A stretch of 64,000 bases of DNA, from the NCBI GenBank assembly GCA_029224185.1, contig CM055197.1:18885750-18949749 (forward strand), read 5' to 3'. The notes below the pieces were generated by a model. It was given only the letters and a program-made list of their open reading frames with translations, did no database searches and had not been told where the DNA came from. The position numbers and the translations under genes are program-made. The first letter of the stretch is position 1. Each line of letters starts with the position of its first letter. Source of the stretch: Karalla daura (lineage: Eukaryota; Chordata; Actinopteri; Chaetodontiformes; Leiognathidae). Positions 1-13,010 of the stretch are shown here, one piece after another.

Positions 1-2749
1 TGGATAGTATGCTCTAGATGCTTCTCTCTCACTCTCTCGTTTTTGTTTTTTTCCATAAGAAATGGACAGAATGATTCTGAACAGCTGAACAGTTTCCACT
101 GTTTACGCCGAGATAAGATAAGATGAGGACCTCTTGGCTGTAGCTTCATTTCTTTTGGAGGGATATACGAATGCTGTCAGTGTGCGCTTTTATCGTTGGA
201 CAGCAGGAGCATTTTGGCGCGCGCGTGATGTGTGTTTTTTTTTCGCATAATTCCTTGATCTCAAATGGCCACAGGTCCAACGGCATTCCTTCACTGCATC
301 TGGCAGTGATGGTAGGTCGATGTAGGTCACGCATGGTTCAAAATGGACTGGTTTTCATCCGCCGTGTCGCGACTGCCAGGGCTTCGCAAGAGACCAGGCA
401 TGTAACCGGCGACCGGGCAACGACGGTGAGGGCGCCCGCCTCTCTCTCTCTCTCTCCCTCTGCAGCCGGGGCCGAGCGCTTCTGTCCAAGCAACGGCGAG
501 CCTCTTGATGTGGTCGGCCGTTTCCTCCTCTGCGCTGGCCCCGCTACAGCGCGGGGGTTTCGAGGAGTGTGGGAAAAGCCGGTGTGAAAGGGAGCAGAGG
601 AAGTGTGTATTTATCTCCGTTGGTGGGGCACGATTCCCACTTTGATCTGTCGGCAGAGCGGCCTCCCGGGCCGCCCCACGGGCAGCAGAGGCCGCCAGGT
701 CACCGTGTCGGCCGCAGAACGGCCTCCTCGAGCGCCTGTCGCGCTCGACGGAGAGAGCAGCCCGCGGACGGGACGGTCGGCAGGTGCAGTGAGCGACCGA
801 CGATGCCATAAACATCCGCACATCCGCACGCGACAGCTTCATTCTCCCTCCCAGCCAAGCCGTAATCATTGCTGATCACTCCGCAGTGATCAAAGGATTT
901 ACACTCATCTTAATGACGAGGCGGACTTTGTTCCGCACAAATGGATCGTGAAATAAGTTCCATGGTGGAGATTTACAGTAAAGGATATGATATCATGGGG
1001 TTTGGTCTCCTCCGTCACTATCCGTCTTCAATCCATCTCCAAATCTTAGTCACTGAGCAAACAATCCTTTATTTGCTCTCTTCATGCGGGCTGGGAGTGG
1101 CTGATTAAATGATCCATTTTCCATTGTCTGGGAAATGGTATATTTAATTAAAGCACAACCGCATGTCAACGCCTCCCCCTCTGTACAGAATGAGATAATA
1201 CAGTTGTGTTCACATGTCACTGTGTCTTCCATGTATGGGCGAACCGCACGAGTCTGCATTCGAAGCGGTTTTCCAAATGGGGGTCCGTCGCCAGGAAGCG
1301 TGCTTCTCAGAATTCAATTGCATCTGATGTTTGGTAATCGTCTCCTCATGCATGTGTATCTATGCTCAGGATTTCCAGCTGCGGGTACACCCAGACCCTC
1401 TCCACCTCCTTCTGTGTGCATATGGAGGAAGTCGGTCAGTGAGAGTGCAAGTGGCACATGGTCGGGAACGGTGGCCTGGGAGCAGATTAGCTGCTCCTGT
1501 GTCTATCTGGTGCTGACAGTTCACACAGGCCCTTTTTTCCACTGGCCCTGGGCGTATCAGCACACTGTTTCCCTTCTCAGAAGACTCTATCTCACAGCCT
1601 CAGGGCTAAAAATGTGAAGACACAGTGTATACAAGACATGGTTTGAAAAGGGAAGGCTTGTCAGGGTGGATTGGATAATGAAGTGTGGTCAGATTCTCAT
1701 TATGATTTCTTTATTATGAATTTGCTGTGTTTTTACAGTGGGGTACAACACACTGAAATGGATCCAGTCGAAAACTTACATGAGGAATCGATCATTTAAA
1801 ACAAGTTTGGCAGAAACAGCGACAAGGGTTCTGGGGAATGCGTTGAAATACATAGGAAAATGAAGTCATAAAAAAAGAAATCTCATAAGAGGGAGGATCG
1901 GAGAACTGGTGAATCAGCGGACTAAACCACTGTCGGGTTATAATGGGTGTGCTGCACTGTATACCTGATTGGACACAACAGCTCACAGCCAAAAGTTACA
2001 CAGCTGTTAATGAGCATCGGCGTGCGTGTGTGACTGACAACTTGTGTGACTTACATGTTGCTCCGCTCCATGTGTGAACTTGTGATTTGTTATGAAAAAA
2101 AAAAAAGCAATTATAGATGTGAGAACAGGCAATTGGACTCAGGCCGCGAACCAAAATACATAAATTAGGCTGCAGCGTTTTCCCATAAACATACAACGTC
2201 TCTGTTTACGCCGAGCATCGCTCATGAAAACACCGTTGTGTGTGTCCTTGAGCTGCAACAAACATTTGACTCCACTTCCTTCCTCGTGGAACAGCAACGA
2301 TAATTGATTACATCCATAGCTAGTTGCTACAGGTGTTCTATTGTCTGTATTTGATGACTTTGTTGTTCTTCTTTTATGAGATACCTCCTGGAATAGTGGC
2401 AAGCATTGCTGTCGCACTCGCATGTTTGTGATGTGAAAACTTCTCTCCGTAGCGTTAGTAGCGGCTGAAGGCTCGACAGGGTGGCTCTAAGACGTATTAT
2501 GAGTCGTTCATTTGATGGATTTCTTCCAAAATTCCCTCATTGCAAATCCTCCCCCCAAAATTGGAACGAGCTTCAAAGTATATTATATATTTATATGATG
2601 TGATATACGATATATTTTCAGAATGCACTTTGATCAAAAGCATTCAATGCTCCTACAATAAGAACTATCAATTTTGTGTCATGCAGGCATTCAGTTTTGG
2701 CCTCCTGGTCCTCCATGAGCTCCATTGTCCATACACCACAGACACACAA

Positions 2750-2754
<5 letters not shown>

Positions 2755-2806
<52 letters not shown>
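2755..2806. repeat. (CA)n microsatellite
   Basis: An uninterrupted CA dinucleotide run of about 26 units. It produces false open frames of His/Thr on one strand and Cys/Val on the other. Confidence 0.97.
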
Positions 2807-2811
<5 letters not shown>

Positions 2812-5800
2812 AAAACAAAAAAAAAGGAAACAGCTACATGTATGGCTGCGACAATAACTGTATATTTATTGAGTGAACACTGATTAAGCCAATCTCAGGT
2901 GACTCTAGTGGCTCAAAAGTCAGGTACTCACAAAAGTTTAACCCCGGGCCGGTTAGCTCTGAAGAAACCTCTTGTATGGTCCATAAGTGCCATAACCCGA
3001 CAACTCCTCTGACCTTTTGCAGTGTTTATTGTACTTATACAAGGTAAAAAGCCAGCAGAAATGCAGTGGTAAGCATGTTTCCCAACAAATGTTTCCCAAG
3101 AAGCACGGCCTCGGTCTTCACCCCTGACTGACTCCTTAGTTGTTACTCCAGACACCCACTAGAACATCCGTCTGCTTCATTATCTTTATTAATGATGTTC
3201 CTTCCCTCTCGGTCACATCAGAGGTTTTCACTTAAGGCTCTGGTGATACCGCTGGTCATTAGGACGGCTTAAAGTGTGGGATCCCATCTGGAGTGTCTCA
3301 CACAAAAGGCTGTCAGGCCACGGAGGCTGCTCGGGCTCCAGTAAACTTTCAACAGTTGCCTCAAACAGGTCCCCGTGTTGTGGAATATGTGGCTTGGTGA
3401 GACAGAAAGTCTGTGGCTCGTAATCCTCCACACGGATGGCTCGCTGCATCCACAGGAAAAACTGGCCCCGTTATTTGGAAAAGCCTTGAAGGGGAAAGTT
3501 AATGAATATTCAGAATGAGCGTTATGGACAGATGCCGGCTCCGAGAATTGATTTTGATGGACTGAGCTCATCACGTCAGAGAAAGAATTCCCGGAGCGTG
3601 ACAAAACTCCACATGCCCTTCCAGCTTTTAATCACTCGGACGTATCAAACTGAAAATCACACTGAAAAGCTAGAGCGAAGGGCTCCACTTGTTACTGATT
3701 AGCATAAATAAATGAGAAGTAAATGTTAGTAAATGAAGCCTCGACAGTGATGGAAGGCTGCAGAATTTCCATTTCGCAGTCACGCACAGGAATGTCATCT
3801 CTTTTTTTTAGATTTCTATCCCAGCGCAGATTAACAGTCCCACAAAGCTTCGCACAGCGGGTTCGGACACCTGATGTCACGTGCTGGGGCGGGAGCGGGG
3901 CGCCCGTAATGCAGAGTGGCGAGGGCGCGGTGCTCGGAGCTCAGAGGCCGTTAAACTGTCACCACTCTGTTCCGGTCTGTTCCTGCGGCGGGACTACAGA
4001 GGGCTCCCCTGCAGCTCCGCGGACGCGGAGATGTGAGCTTGGTCAGCCACTTTGCCGCCTGTGCGGTAAAAGAGTCAAGGCTGGGTTCGCAGCTCCGGTC
4101 GGTGGGCGAGGTCGGGGAGGGCGAACAGCACGGCATGTACAGTAGAGCAACAGACCAGACCTTTCCAGCCGACCGATTGTAAATCTGCAGCTCTTTAATA
4201 AAGCGGAATTACAGTCCTGCCCTGAGAACAGTTAAAGCAGATTGAAGATAATTGCCAGGTAGAGTTGCGCCATAACACGGGCATATCTTACACAGTGTGC
4301 TGATCGGTTACTATAGCAGCAAATGTTTTCGCGTTAATCACTGTCAACTCTTAGTTTTACGGCTCGCTCAAATCAAGGGTTCCACTGCAAAGTGCTGCCC
4401 CGGTCTTTATTTTCAGACCCGGGGAGCTGTTGACTAACCTTTAATTTTGCCACGAGGGAGGAAATATCAGTTTAAGTTATGAAAATGAAACCTGTTAGAG
4501 GCACGGCCTTTATGGGAGAAACCTTTGCAGTGGGTAGGGATCAAAAATAACCGGACCGGCTCAGGAAAAAAGTCAAGAAGTAGGTTGAACCTACAGGGGA
4601 GTGCATCGACCCTCGGGCAGTGTCGTCTGAGCGCAGCGCGGCTTCCTTAATCATTCCCCGCGCACAGGAAGTCAATTTGGATGCTGAGATTGTAAAACGG
4701 TGTTGACCTTAAACACATGGCCTCCATCCTGTTTGCCTGTTTGGCCGTATCGCAGGCGCGCTACACCACCGAGCGACAGAACAGGAAAATACAGCAGCAC
4801 CACCTTGTGTTGTGGCATCGGAAAAAAAAAGTCCTTTATTCGATCTGACACAGAAACATCGATTTTTGCAACAGCCCCTCGAGTGAGGAAGGAAAGATGC
4901 TCACGAGCATTGTGCGGGGGAATCGTCGAGCTCGCACGAGGCACCTTTTGCTCCCGAGAGTTTCTCACACGGCCGATGACGAAGCCGGGCGGTATGAGGG
5001 CATCCCCTTGGCCTTTATGTCTTACGCACAGAGAAGAGCAGAGAGGCTTGTGTTGGCCATTCCTCTCGCCAAACGCAGCCAGACACTGAGTTGTTCTGGC
5101 ATAATGAGAACCTGCTGCAGATGTCTGAAGTATTACCTCACTGCAAAGAACACGGCTTCCCCAGCTAACAGCCCCAGCTGGCTGGATCTGGATCCTGTTC
5201 CACTACCGATCAATGGGGAGCTCCCTGCTCTTAAAGCCGCCACTGGCGCTGTATATTGACCGGATCGAATGGGAGGTGGGGCGCCGGGGTCGAGATTTGC
5301 GCCTCCATCAGGCTTGTTGCTGATCCGGGGCCAGTTTTCCATCTATAAAACTGGCTGTCGTGCATGTGTAAGGGCCTCACGCCGATGGTCATGAATACGA
5401 AACTGTTTCCTCCACACCGATATGAACCTCATTCAACCCAGGGGGACTCGACTCTTGATGGATGCCCCTCCGGTGTCCTTGTGTGGAAAACACGCTCCTA
5501 CAGACACAGTCAGAGGCAGTAAAGTGAGCACGCACCACGGTTTGAGAAATGAAATCTATATTTTCCACTTCCACGCAGTAAGTACTCAGAATTCATTAAG
5601 GCAGGAATTATTGCAGCACTTATATCATATACGGCCTTGTGCTGTCATTGCACAGGCTCAAAGTATAAGCATGTGAGGGACAGCTTGGGGATTGAGGCCG
5701 TCTCCAAGGTCTCCTAACTGCCTGAATCTAAACTTAAGGTCATTCCTCTGCTGCTCGACCAATTACTCTAGCACGCAGCTCTGCAGAGTCTCAGCCAGAC

Positions 5801-8800
5801 GCTTTGGCTGAATTGTTCCAGGACATCCTCCTGTGGGTTTACATTGGAAGAATGCGCTGCCATTGACTGACATTTTTTCAGCGAGTAACCCATACGCAGA
5901 GGACGTCGGGGATTGATTTTGCGAGTGCCAGTTTGCAGCAAGTGACTGGCAGACATAAATCTTCAAGGCAATAATTGTTTCCTCATTTCTTGCTTTTCTT
6001 TCCTTTTATAATCACAGAGAGGACAGTGGGTGACACGTCGCCAGCGGTACATCTAGAACATATTTTAGCAATTTTGTATCTCAAAGGAAACGTGTAATTG
6101 CTCTCTGATATTTTCTCAGGGATGTGATTGCTTTTAGTATCCGAGACATAGTGTCATTGACATCAGGCACATACTTGTAGACGCTGTTTGGTGGGGTGAG
6201 TCATGTCATGACTGGTCTGTATGTGTGTTCCATAACCTCTGGTCCCTGCAGAGAATCTCATTACAAGGAAAATGGTGGTAATTGTTTTTTTGCGATGGGA
6301 GGAGGAATCTCGATATGTCAAAGCACAGACGAACATTGCGCTGGAAAGTTTGCGGAGTGGAAGTTATATTAATGGTCAGACGTAACCACAGAGGTTGCTG
6401 TGACTAGACTACTGCCCCGATCAAACGGCTGAAAAGATCTCAAAGCTACTATAATCGTTGTTTTTATATTCACAGTAACTCAATCAAGTGTGTGGTGTGA
6501 ACTGCTTTGCTCAGTGTCAAACTCACACAGATCACACGAGGGCCGAGCTCCACCGTGTCTTAGCCCCTTCTCGCTTATTGTTTCGGGCAACTCTGAACTC
6601 ACTGTTGTGGTTTACGAAGCCAGCAAATTTACCGTACTTGCTTGTAGTCAATCTCAGAAAAACCCCGCTGCAGGCCCGCGCAGCCTTCCGAGCACACAAT
6701 GGCAAACAGACAAAGCTGGCGGTTAGAGGACGACGTGTTTGTGAGGAGGTGAACTCTCATCTGTCGGGTGGACAGAAGACTTAAACAATGCTCGATGGAG
6801 GTGATTGCCTGTTCACAAACACAAAATGACAACGGCCTGTATCAAAGTCACAATGGCTCTCCCGAATGGCCAAATAAACTTAGATGTGACAGTTTACCTT
6901 GTTCTTCACTCCTCATACTCACTGGTATCGATTTTCTCTTTGCACATTGCTCTAAGTTGTTTCCCCTCCAGTGTACTCTATCATTTGCAGAACATTTTGT
7001 GTCATCTCCCGTAAAATGAAACAAAGCTAACACATTTACCCGAACGTACATGTACAAATAGGGCCGCAGCACCCCGAAAGTTAATTTCAGCCACTTTTCA
7101 TTTTAAAAAGGAGCATGCTCTGTTCCTATCGAAAGCCCCCAGACAGAGTGTGTCCGTTTTGATTTATGGAGAGGAAATAGTTGTGTTCTGGTTGCGGGTG
7201 GGCCTGTAAAACCCATGTCCCCCCCGCTCCCCCCCGCCATCCCCCACTCTGGTGTTGCGGCCTTGTGTGAGCTGCAGCGTAAGCCCAAATCACAAGAGGT
7301 CATCATCTCCACAAGTCGGTTGCAGGTCTTAAATTACGGCTCGGTCACTGTAGGGAAACATTCGCAGATGCAGCTTCAGTTTCAGGAGTGAACCGGAGAG
7401 AAGATACTTGATCGCCCCAAGTGCTCCATCGAGGACTCGCTGTCCTTTGTGATCCTGGGGAGCGCAGGACGCAGTGAATCCCCCCGGCCGCCGGGAAGGC
7501 GAGAGGGGCTGGCGCCGACTCAAGCAAGCAAGTCTATTGGAAGAGTAAATCTGATGCATAGCAGGTACTTTAAATGATGTGCAAAACAATGGCTGAGGAG
7601 TGCTCGCTGCTTATGAGGGAGTAATGTGTGAACTGACATATGTGGATAATAATAAAACCAGACACAGAGCTCATACTTGAATACTCATTCACTGTGTCTC
7701 TGGTTCTCAGTACCTTTTCAATGGGCTGTAAAAGCTCAGGATGTGTCCCATGAATTCACATTATCGATGGTGGTTATTACCTCCCCAAAGGCCTCAAGGA
7801 GAATGTATCAGGAACAGGTGTGCGCACATAAAAACCATGACAAAATCGTGGCATACGACTTCGCAAAATGAAGATATTAAATGGCGTTCTTCAACACCTG
7901 GAACTTTTTTGAAACAACACTGCGCAGAGGGCATATGAAACTAAAACAATCATGCAAGGAGGTTAATAGGGGTGTATAGCCATGAAGGGAAATATTATCG
8001 CAGGGCAGTTCCAAACAGTTCAGATATCGCGCGAGGCCACAGCGAAGAGGGTCGCCCGCTCAAGGATGACGCGGCCTAATTCACTGCTTACGCGGAGCTG
8101 TGTAACGTCTACGTTCAGGCGACGCGGTGTTATTGCGATCAGGTGGCGTGCTCTGGTATCACCTCAGCGCCGTGTCGTCACCGGGTGACGTCTTGCCTCG
8201 CTCCGAGGATTGTAGAGCCCAGCGGCCCCAGGCCGCGTCATAGCCCCGCAGCCCTTTCAAACAAACACTGGATTTACTTTTCGTCCCCTCTCAGAGGTCC
8301 ATCATGTCGGTCCGGAAGACAGTTTGCGAGCACCAAGCTAATAAATTCTCGGCCTAATACATTGTGAAATATTAAACCGCTGGAAATCAAGTTAAGGAAA
8401 CCACCAGAGCTGTGGTGCCTCACTCAGTGGAGTTTCATAATGATGAATGAAGCGCAGTGCAGTAAATACAGTAGATCATCCATAATAATGAGCAAACAGG
8501 TTGGCGCGCTGCTTTTTCTTTGGTTACGTCCACATATCAGTCTTGTGAATCTGATACTCCTCTTGTAAACTAATAATCTGAAGTGATGAAATGATGCATG
8601 CTTGGATAATGATACCGAGTCAAACAGCCAGACATAGTCTTACTTGCCGAGATTACCTGAGTGCATAATCACCATCTTTCATATGATGTCAGTTCACACC
8701 CAGGTGCACCGTTTACACGTCTGTCCATAGTCAGAGAAACGTCTTCATAAACACAAAGGTGATCCAGTAAACGGTTGTGCCCGCCAACTGCTCATAATTC

Positions 8801-9284
8801 ACTTAGCCGACGGTGAGACATGTCAAGCAGTTGTTTTATTAAAAAGAGAAACTCTCATCAGGCGTGTTCCTGTTTGCAGATGTGGGCAGCATTTAATGAT
8901 TTACCCCTCTAATTTGGAGATTAAAGCTCACCACTAATGACAGAACGCCACGGTAACTTATAGATCTCCCTCTCGTCTTGAAAAACCACAGAGGAGGAGA
9001 GGAAAGTGGCGAGTGACGCACTTTGTTGTATATATAGACCTGGTGATTCCACCTCTCACTCTCGCCAGAATGGAAGGAATGTCTTGATAGATCCTCCCAA
9101 CACATCCAACGCAGGCAGAATTTGAGAGGAACCCATAATGTGCTGCCATTCTTCTCGACACTATACTTGACAAAACTGTGAAATTACCTATATTTGCATA
9201 TACTAACGGTGCATTGTTGAATAGTACCATCGCACAGCAGCAAGAAATGTTTCCGGTCTCAATCCTGGTTGGACTGTGGGCCAA

Positions 9285-9412
9285 GCTATGCATGTTTGTG
9301 TCTCCACATCTCTGCAGGGGTTTTGTGCAGGTTCTCTGGCTTCATCCCACAGTCCATAAACATGCATGTTTGGGTTGATCGGAGACTCTAAATTTCCCCA
9401 GGTGAGAGTGTC
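9285..9412 (+). repeat. tRNA-SINE-type repeat fragment
   Basis: This fragment contains the diagnostic fish repeat words in order: a degraded GTGCAGGTTCTC, CCCACAGTCCATAAACATGCA, then GGAGACTCTAAATT. The same order recurs at 14.2, 27.7, 28.9, 36.6 and 40.6 kb. The 5' tRNA-like head is missing. Confidence 0.6.
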
Positions 9413-12164
9413 TAGGATGTATTCTCTGCCATTATTCTATATGACAGGTGGATCAATGTACACAATTCATATTTTCTTCTTTAATCCTAATTATGGTCGG
9501 CATTGTATATCATTAACATCACAAACCTTTACCGCCAGCAGACACCAGAATATCGCCACAAGAGGACTTCCTGCAGGGACAGTAACAAAACAGCCACATT
9601 GTGTTGCCAACCAATAAACACTAAAGAAAAAGCCAAGACATAGAATAAGCAGGAAATAGTGGAGTCAGTCTAGTGGAGTCGGCCAGGGTTAGGCATGATC
9701 CAAAGCCGTGACAGCATCGACGGAGAAACTGAAACCCAACATGAAGAATTTCTCCAAAGGCTGGCGGCAACAGCAGCCGTAGGGCAGACAGAAGATTTCC
9801 TCTATAAAGCCGTCCAGAGTAACACGACCGGGGCCTTTTTGCGATGGCCGTGTAAGTTGCACCGGGTGGCAGTGCATCATAAGAGTGAAGGAGCGCGAGC
9901 GACCGGGCCTCCGCTCCATTCGTGTTATGACATAACACACGCTCAATTCTGACGGGGTATGCTCTAATCAGAGAACATGGGATCACGGGGTAACTTTTAT
10001 TACCACCAGTGCAATAATACGAAACAGGTTCCTCGCCCTCGCCAGAGTCTGGAATCGAAGCGCCCGGAATAAAGAGTGAACCTGTGTTGGTGTTTTTCTG
10101 ACAGCTGTCTCACAAGATGAGTGAATGGTTAAATGGTTAGATGATGAATGACAAATTGCTATGCACTCTGCAGCCCAAGAGTGCAAACCCGACAACCACT
10201 GTACAACTGTATTGTTCGAGACAATCTCACAGATCACATCCAGGCTGGAATTGTTTTTTGGGTTTCAGTCGGGCTCTGTCTCACAAGAAGAGAACGCAAA
10301 TATTCAACGTTTCTGACTCTCAAAACATTGGTCTACCACAGGTGCAAGTTTTCCATACCAATTAGCAAGTGCTCCACCCACAAATTTTCCATCAAAATAA
10401 ACCGGGAACACATAAAAAATGCACATTAAAATGGGAGTGATTGTCTTTGATATTCAATGCTTTAATTGAAACCAGGCAGCAGAATCGCGGGGCTCTGTTT
10501 TGACGGCTCCATGGTTTCCATCAGTAAAAAGGGGATTCCTGAGTGATATCCTGAGGAACACTAGATTTCCTTTTAGAGGAAAACCAAACAGGGTAACACG
10601 TCATTGTTTTGCATGGGCTTCATGGTCAATTGGAGCTACGGCTTTTTTTTCTGTACCTGTAATGGACACTGGGTCAAAGGTTCACGCTCCTTCTGTTTGC
10701 CACTCTCACATTTTGCACATAGGTTCTGTAACCACCTCACATATGGCAGGGCTGGGTAAACATCTGGTAATCTTTGTTTCAGCTCCTCAACAGCTCACCA
10801 GGCTATGGTCTCTCTCTGTGTACTCAATCTTCTCCAATTACATAGTTGCTGGCTGCTCCCCTGAGGTTACGTGGACAAACCATTTGGGATTGCGGAAGGA
10901 GTTTCCACAAAATAGGTGTTGTCCAAAAATTCCTTGCAGTTATGGAAATAAACCCACAAAAAGAGAAAGCGGTATAGAGGCTGAGAAAAGCAGAGAGATT
11001 GAGCTCATGGGCATGCCTTTGAGTACATTTAAGCGGGACCTTTTTTGTCTTTTGTTATTATTAAGTTTTCATGTGCAAACCCTGCCATGAAATGGAACAA
11101 TTTAGAAGTCAGGATCTTTCGACAGACGCTAAAGTAGAAACAGACAAATATTTTTCATCCTTCCTCGCACTGAAAAGGAAGAAGATATTCATAAATTGCC
11201 GGGGCCGAGGACATTACAGAAGTTTCACTTTATTGCCTAAATCAAATCCATTCTCGGGCCAAGGATGGTTACAATTATTCTTTCCGTTTGCGGTTGTTTT
11301 CACTTCAAAAGTCGCAGCCCATGGTATTAGGCTGGCTGGCGGCTTCCTTTTGGAGGTGCTTCAAAGAACACGTCACAATAATTCAAACCTGAACCACACC
11401 CACATCACAGGCCCGATCTAATGTCCCGCCACGGCTTAACTCTGTCAGACCTGCACCGCGGCCTCACAGCGATGGGACGTCTCAGCGAGACCGCTGCTGT
11501 CCTCCCCTGCTCATTTGCATCTCTCGACTGTTGCATGCGGATAACGGGCCTCGCGGGTCCCGCTGCTCTCACCACGCTGGCCGGGAGCCAGAGGAGGCTG
11601 CCGGCCCGGGCCCCTCTTTCCCCGAGTTCCACCCAGGCGCTGCGTGCGCCGTCATCCTGCTGAAATGTAAACCCCAGACTCAGCTGTGTTTGTTATGGTT
11701 GCGCCGGCCCTCGGTGAACACACAACGCTGTCACAACGTAGCTATAACAGCGGGGCAATATTTCAAAAACAATCTATTTGGTCAGCTGCAATTACATCAC
11801 TAGGTGGTCAAACACTTGAGCTTGCCGGAATGGTAATTAGGATTATTCCACGGGCGGCCTTACCGAGGGTCCTGCAAGTGCTGTTCTCGCTTCCTGACGC
11901 ACCTCAACATCGAATGCGGCCCTTTTAAGCTCGAGTGCTTTCAAGTGTGTTTTCACAGCGTCTGAACCTGACCGTTCGCGGGAGCACCGTCGGGGCTGTT
12001 TTAGCTGGAGATGCTCGGTCTAACAGCAGGGCCTGCCTTGCCCCCTTGCTTCTTTTAATCATGTGGCCACAGTATAAACAGCAGTTCAGACTCCTCAGAC
12101 ACTTGGGCTGCCCTCGAGATCACTGGCCGGGCGCACTAATGGCTATTTACTTTTCCAGGGAGAA

Positions 12165-13010
12165 TAAGCGAGATAGGATAAGATGAGATACGCACTTTAT
12201 TTATCCCTGGAAGGGAGCATGTACATGTGCAGCCAAAAGTTACACATAAGAACAGCACATTCACAATACCACATTCACAATACACAACACAATAAAAACA
12301 GGACAATGAGGAAAAAAGAAGTGTAAAATTAAGCAAGCCAATTCATAAAGGGAATAACAATGATAGTAACTAAATCAAGGAAAAACCAAGAAAGAAATGA
12401 AGAAATGAGATCAGGCCCCTACGTACATTCCTCCTCACATCCTGATCTGATACAGCCAATAACTGCTGAGTCATCTTCAAAATGTTCGAAGAGAATTGTG
12501 CAGGCAGTCTGATGTATACATCGCGAAGAGAAAAAGAGACGAGACTGCTCCTTGAGGAGACCCTGTGCGACACAGGACCTTGCTCGAGATGCTGTTCTCT
12601 AGACATACGGTTGTGTGGTCCACAGATTAGAGAGCCAATGGTCAAGGCAACAAGTGCTGAGTCCAGCTGTATCCTCCTCATCTCCTATCAAAGCAGACCC
12701 AGCTGGATCATGACGAAGGCGCTAGAGAAGTCAGAGAACATGATCCTCATAGATGCATCAGAGGAGCCCAGGAGATGGCATGTAGATGAGGGCATCATCC
12801 ACACCAATGCATGGCTGATAAGCAAACTGCAAGATCCATGAATATCTTGAGTGGTCTCAAACAGGAGAGAACCAGCCTCTCGAGCGTCTTCGTGAAGAGG
12901 GAAGTGAGAGCTACAGGCCTGTAGTCAGCAGGTAGTCTCCTCTTGGGGACCAGGACTATACAAGAGGTTTTCCAAAGCGCAGGGATCTTCTGCAGTTTCA
13001 AGCTCAAGTT
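12165..13010 (-). mobile_element. Truncated LINE, RT domain and 3' tail (L2/Rex-like)
   Basis: Read on the minus strand, 13,007-12,795 gives reverse-transcriptase text including VLVPKRRLPADYRPVALTS followed by FTKTLERLVLSCLRPL, which is the RT fingertips/palm start of fish non-LTR elements. Further on, in shifted frames, FSDFSSAF and EDDSAVIGCI (the A and C motif regions) can be read at about 12,790-12,430. It ends near 12,180 in a GGGATAAATAAAGTG-type tail with degenerate GATA-like repeats, typical of the 3' end of this group. Several frameshifts and stops make it inactive. The family name is uncertain; the non-LTR RT identity is firm. Confidence 0.85.

Larger units (their letters stand above)
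1..12160. other. Gene-free, CpG-rich upstream region
   Basis: No exon with recognisable protein similarity and sound splice sites was found on either strand. Short open frames here have no domain and no conserved composition. Contents seen: a CA microsatellite near 2.75-2.81 kb, a SINE-like piece near 9.3-9.4 kb, and several AT-rich stretches with homeodomain- and HMG-like words (about 1,010-1,240; 3,470-3,740; 8,400-8,520). These look like possible conserved non-coding elements. In human the SNAP47 neighbourhood includes WNT9A and WNT3A, so long-range regulatory DNA is plausible, but this is inference only. Confidence 0.5.

Noticed and set aside
8190..8200. TGACGTCT near-CRE
   Set aside because: One mismatch and no promoter context.
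10500..11090. 196-codon plus-strand frame
   Set aside because: No recognisable domain, no splice or promoter context, and composition like surrounding noncoding DNA.
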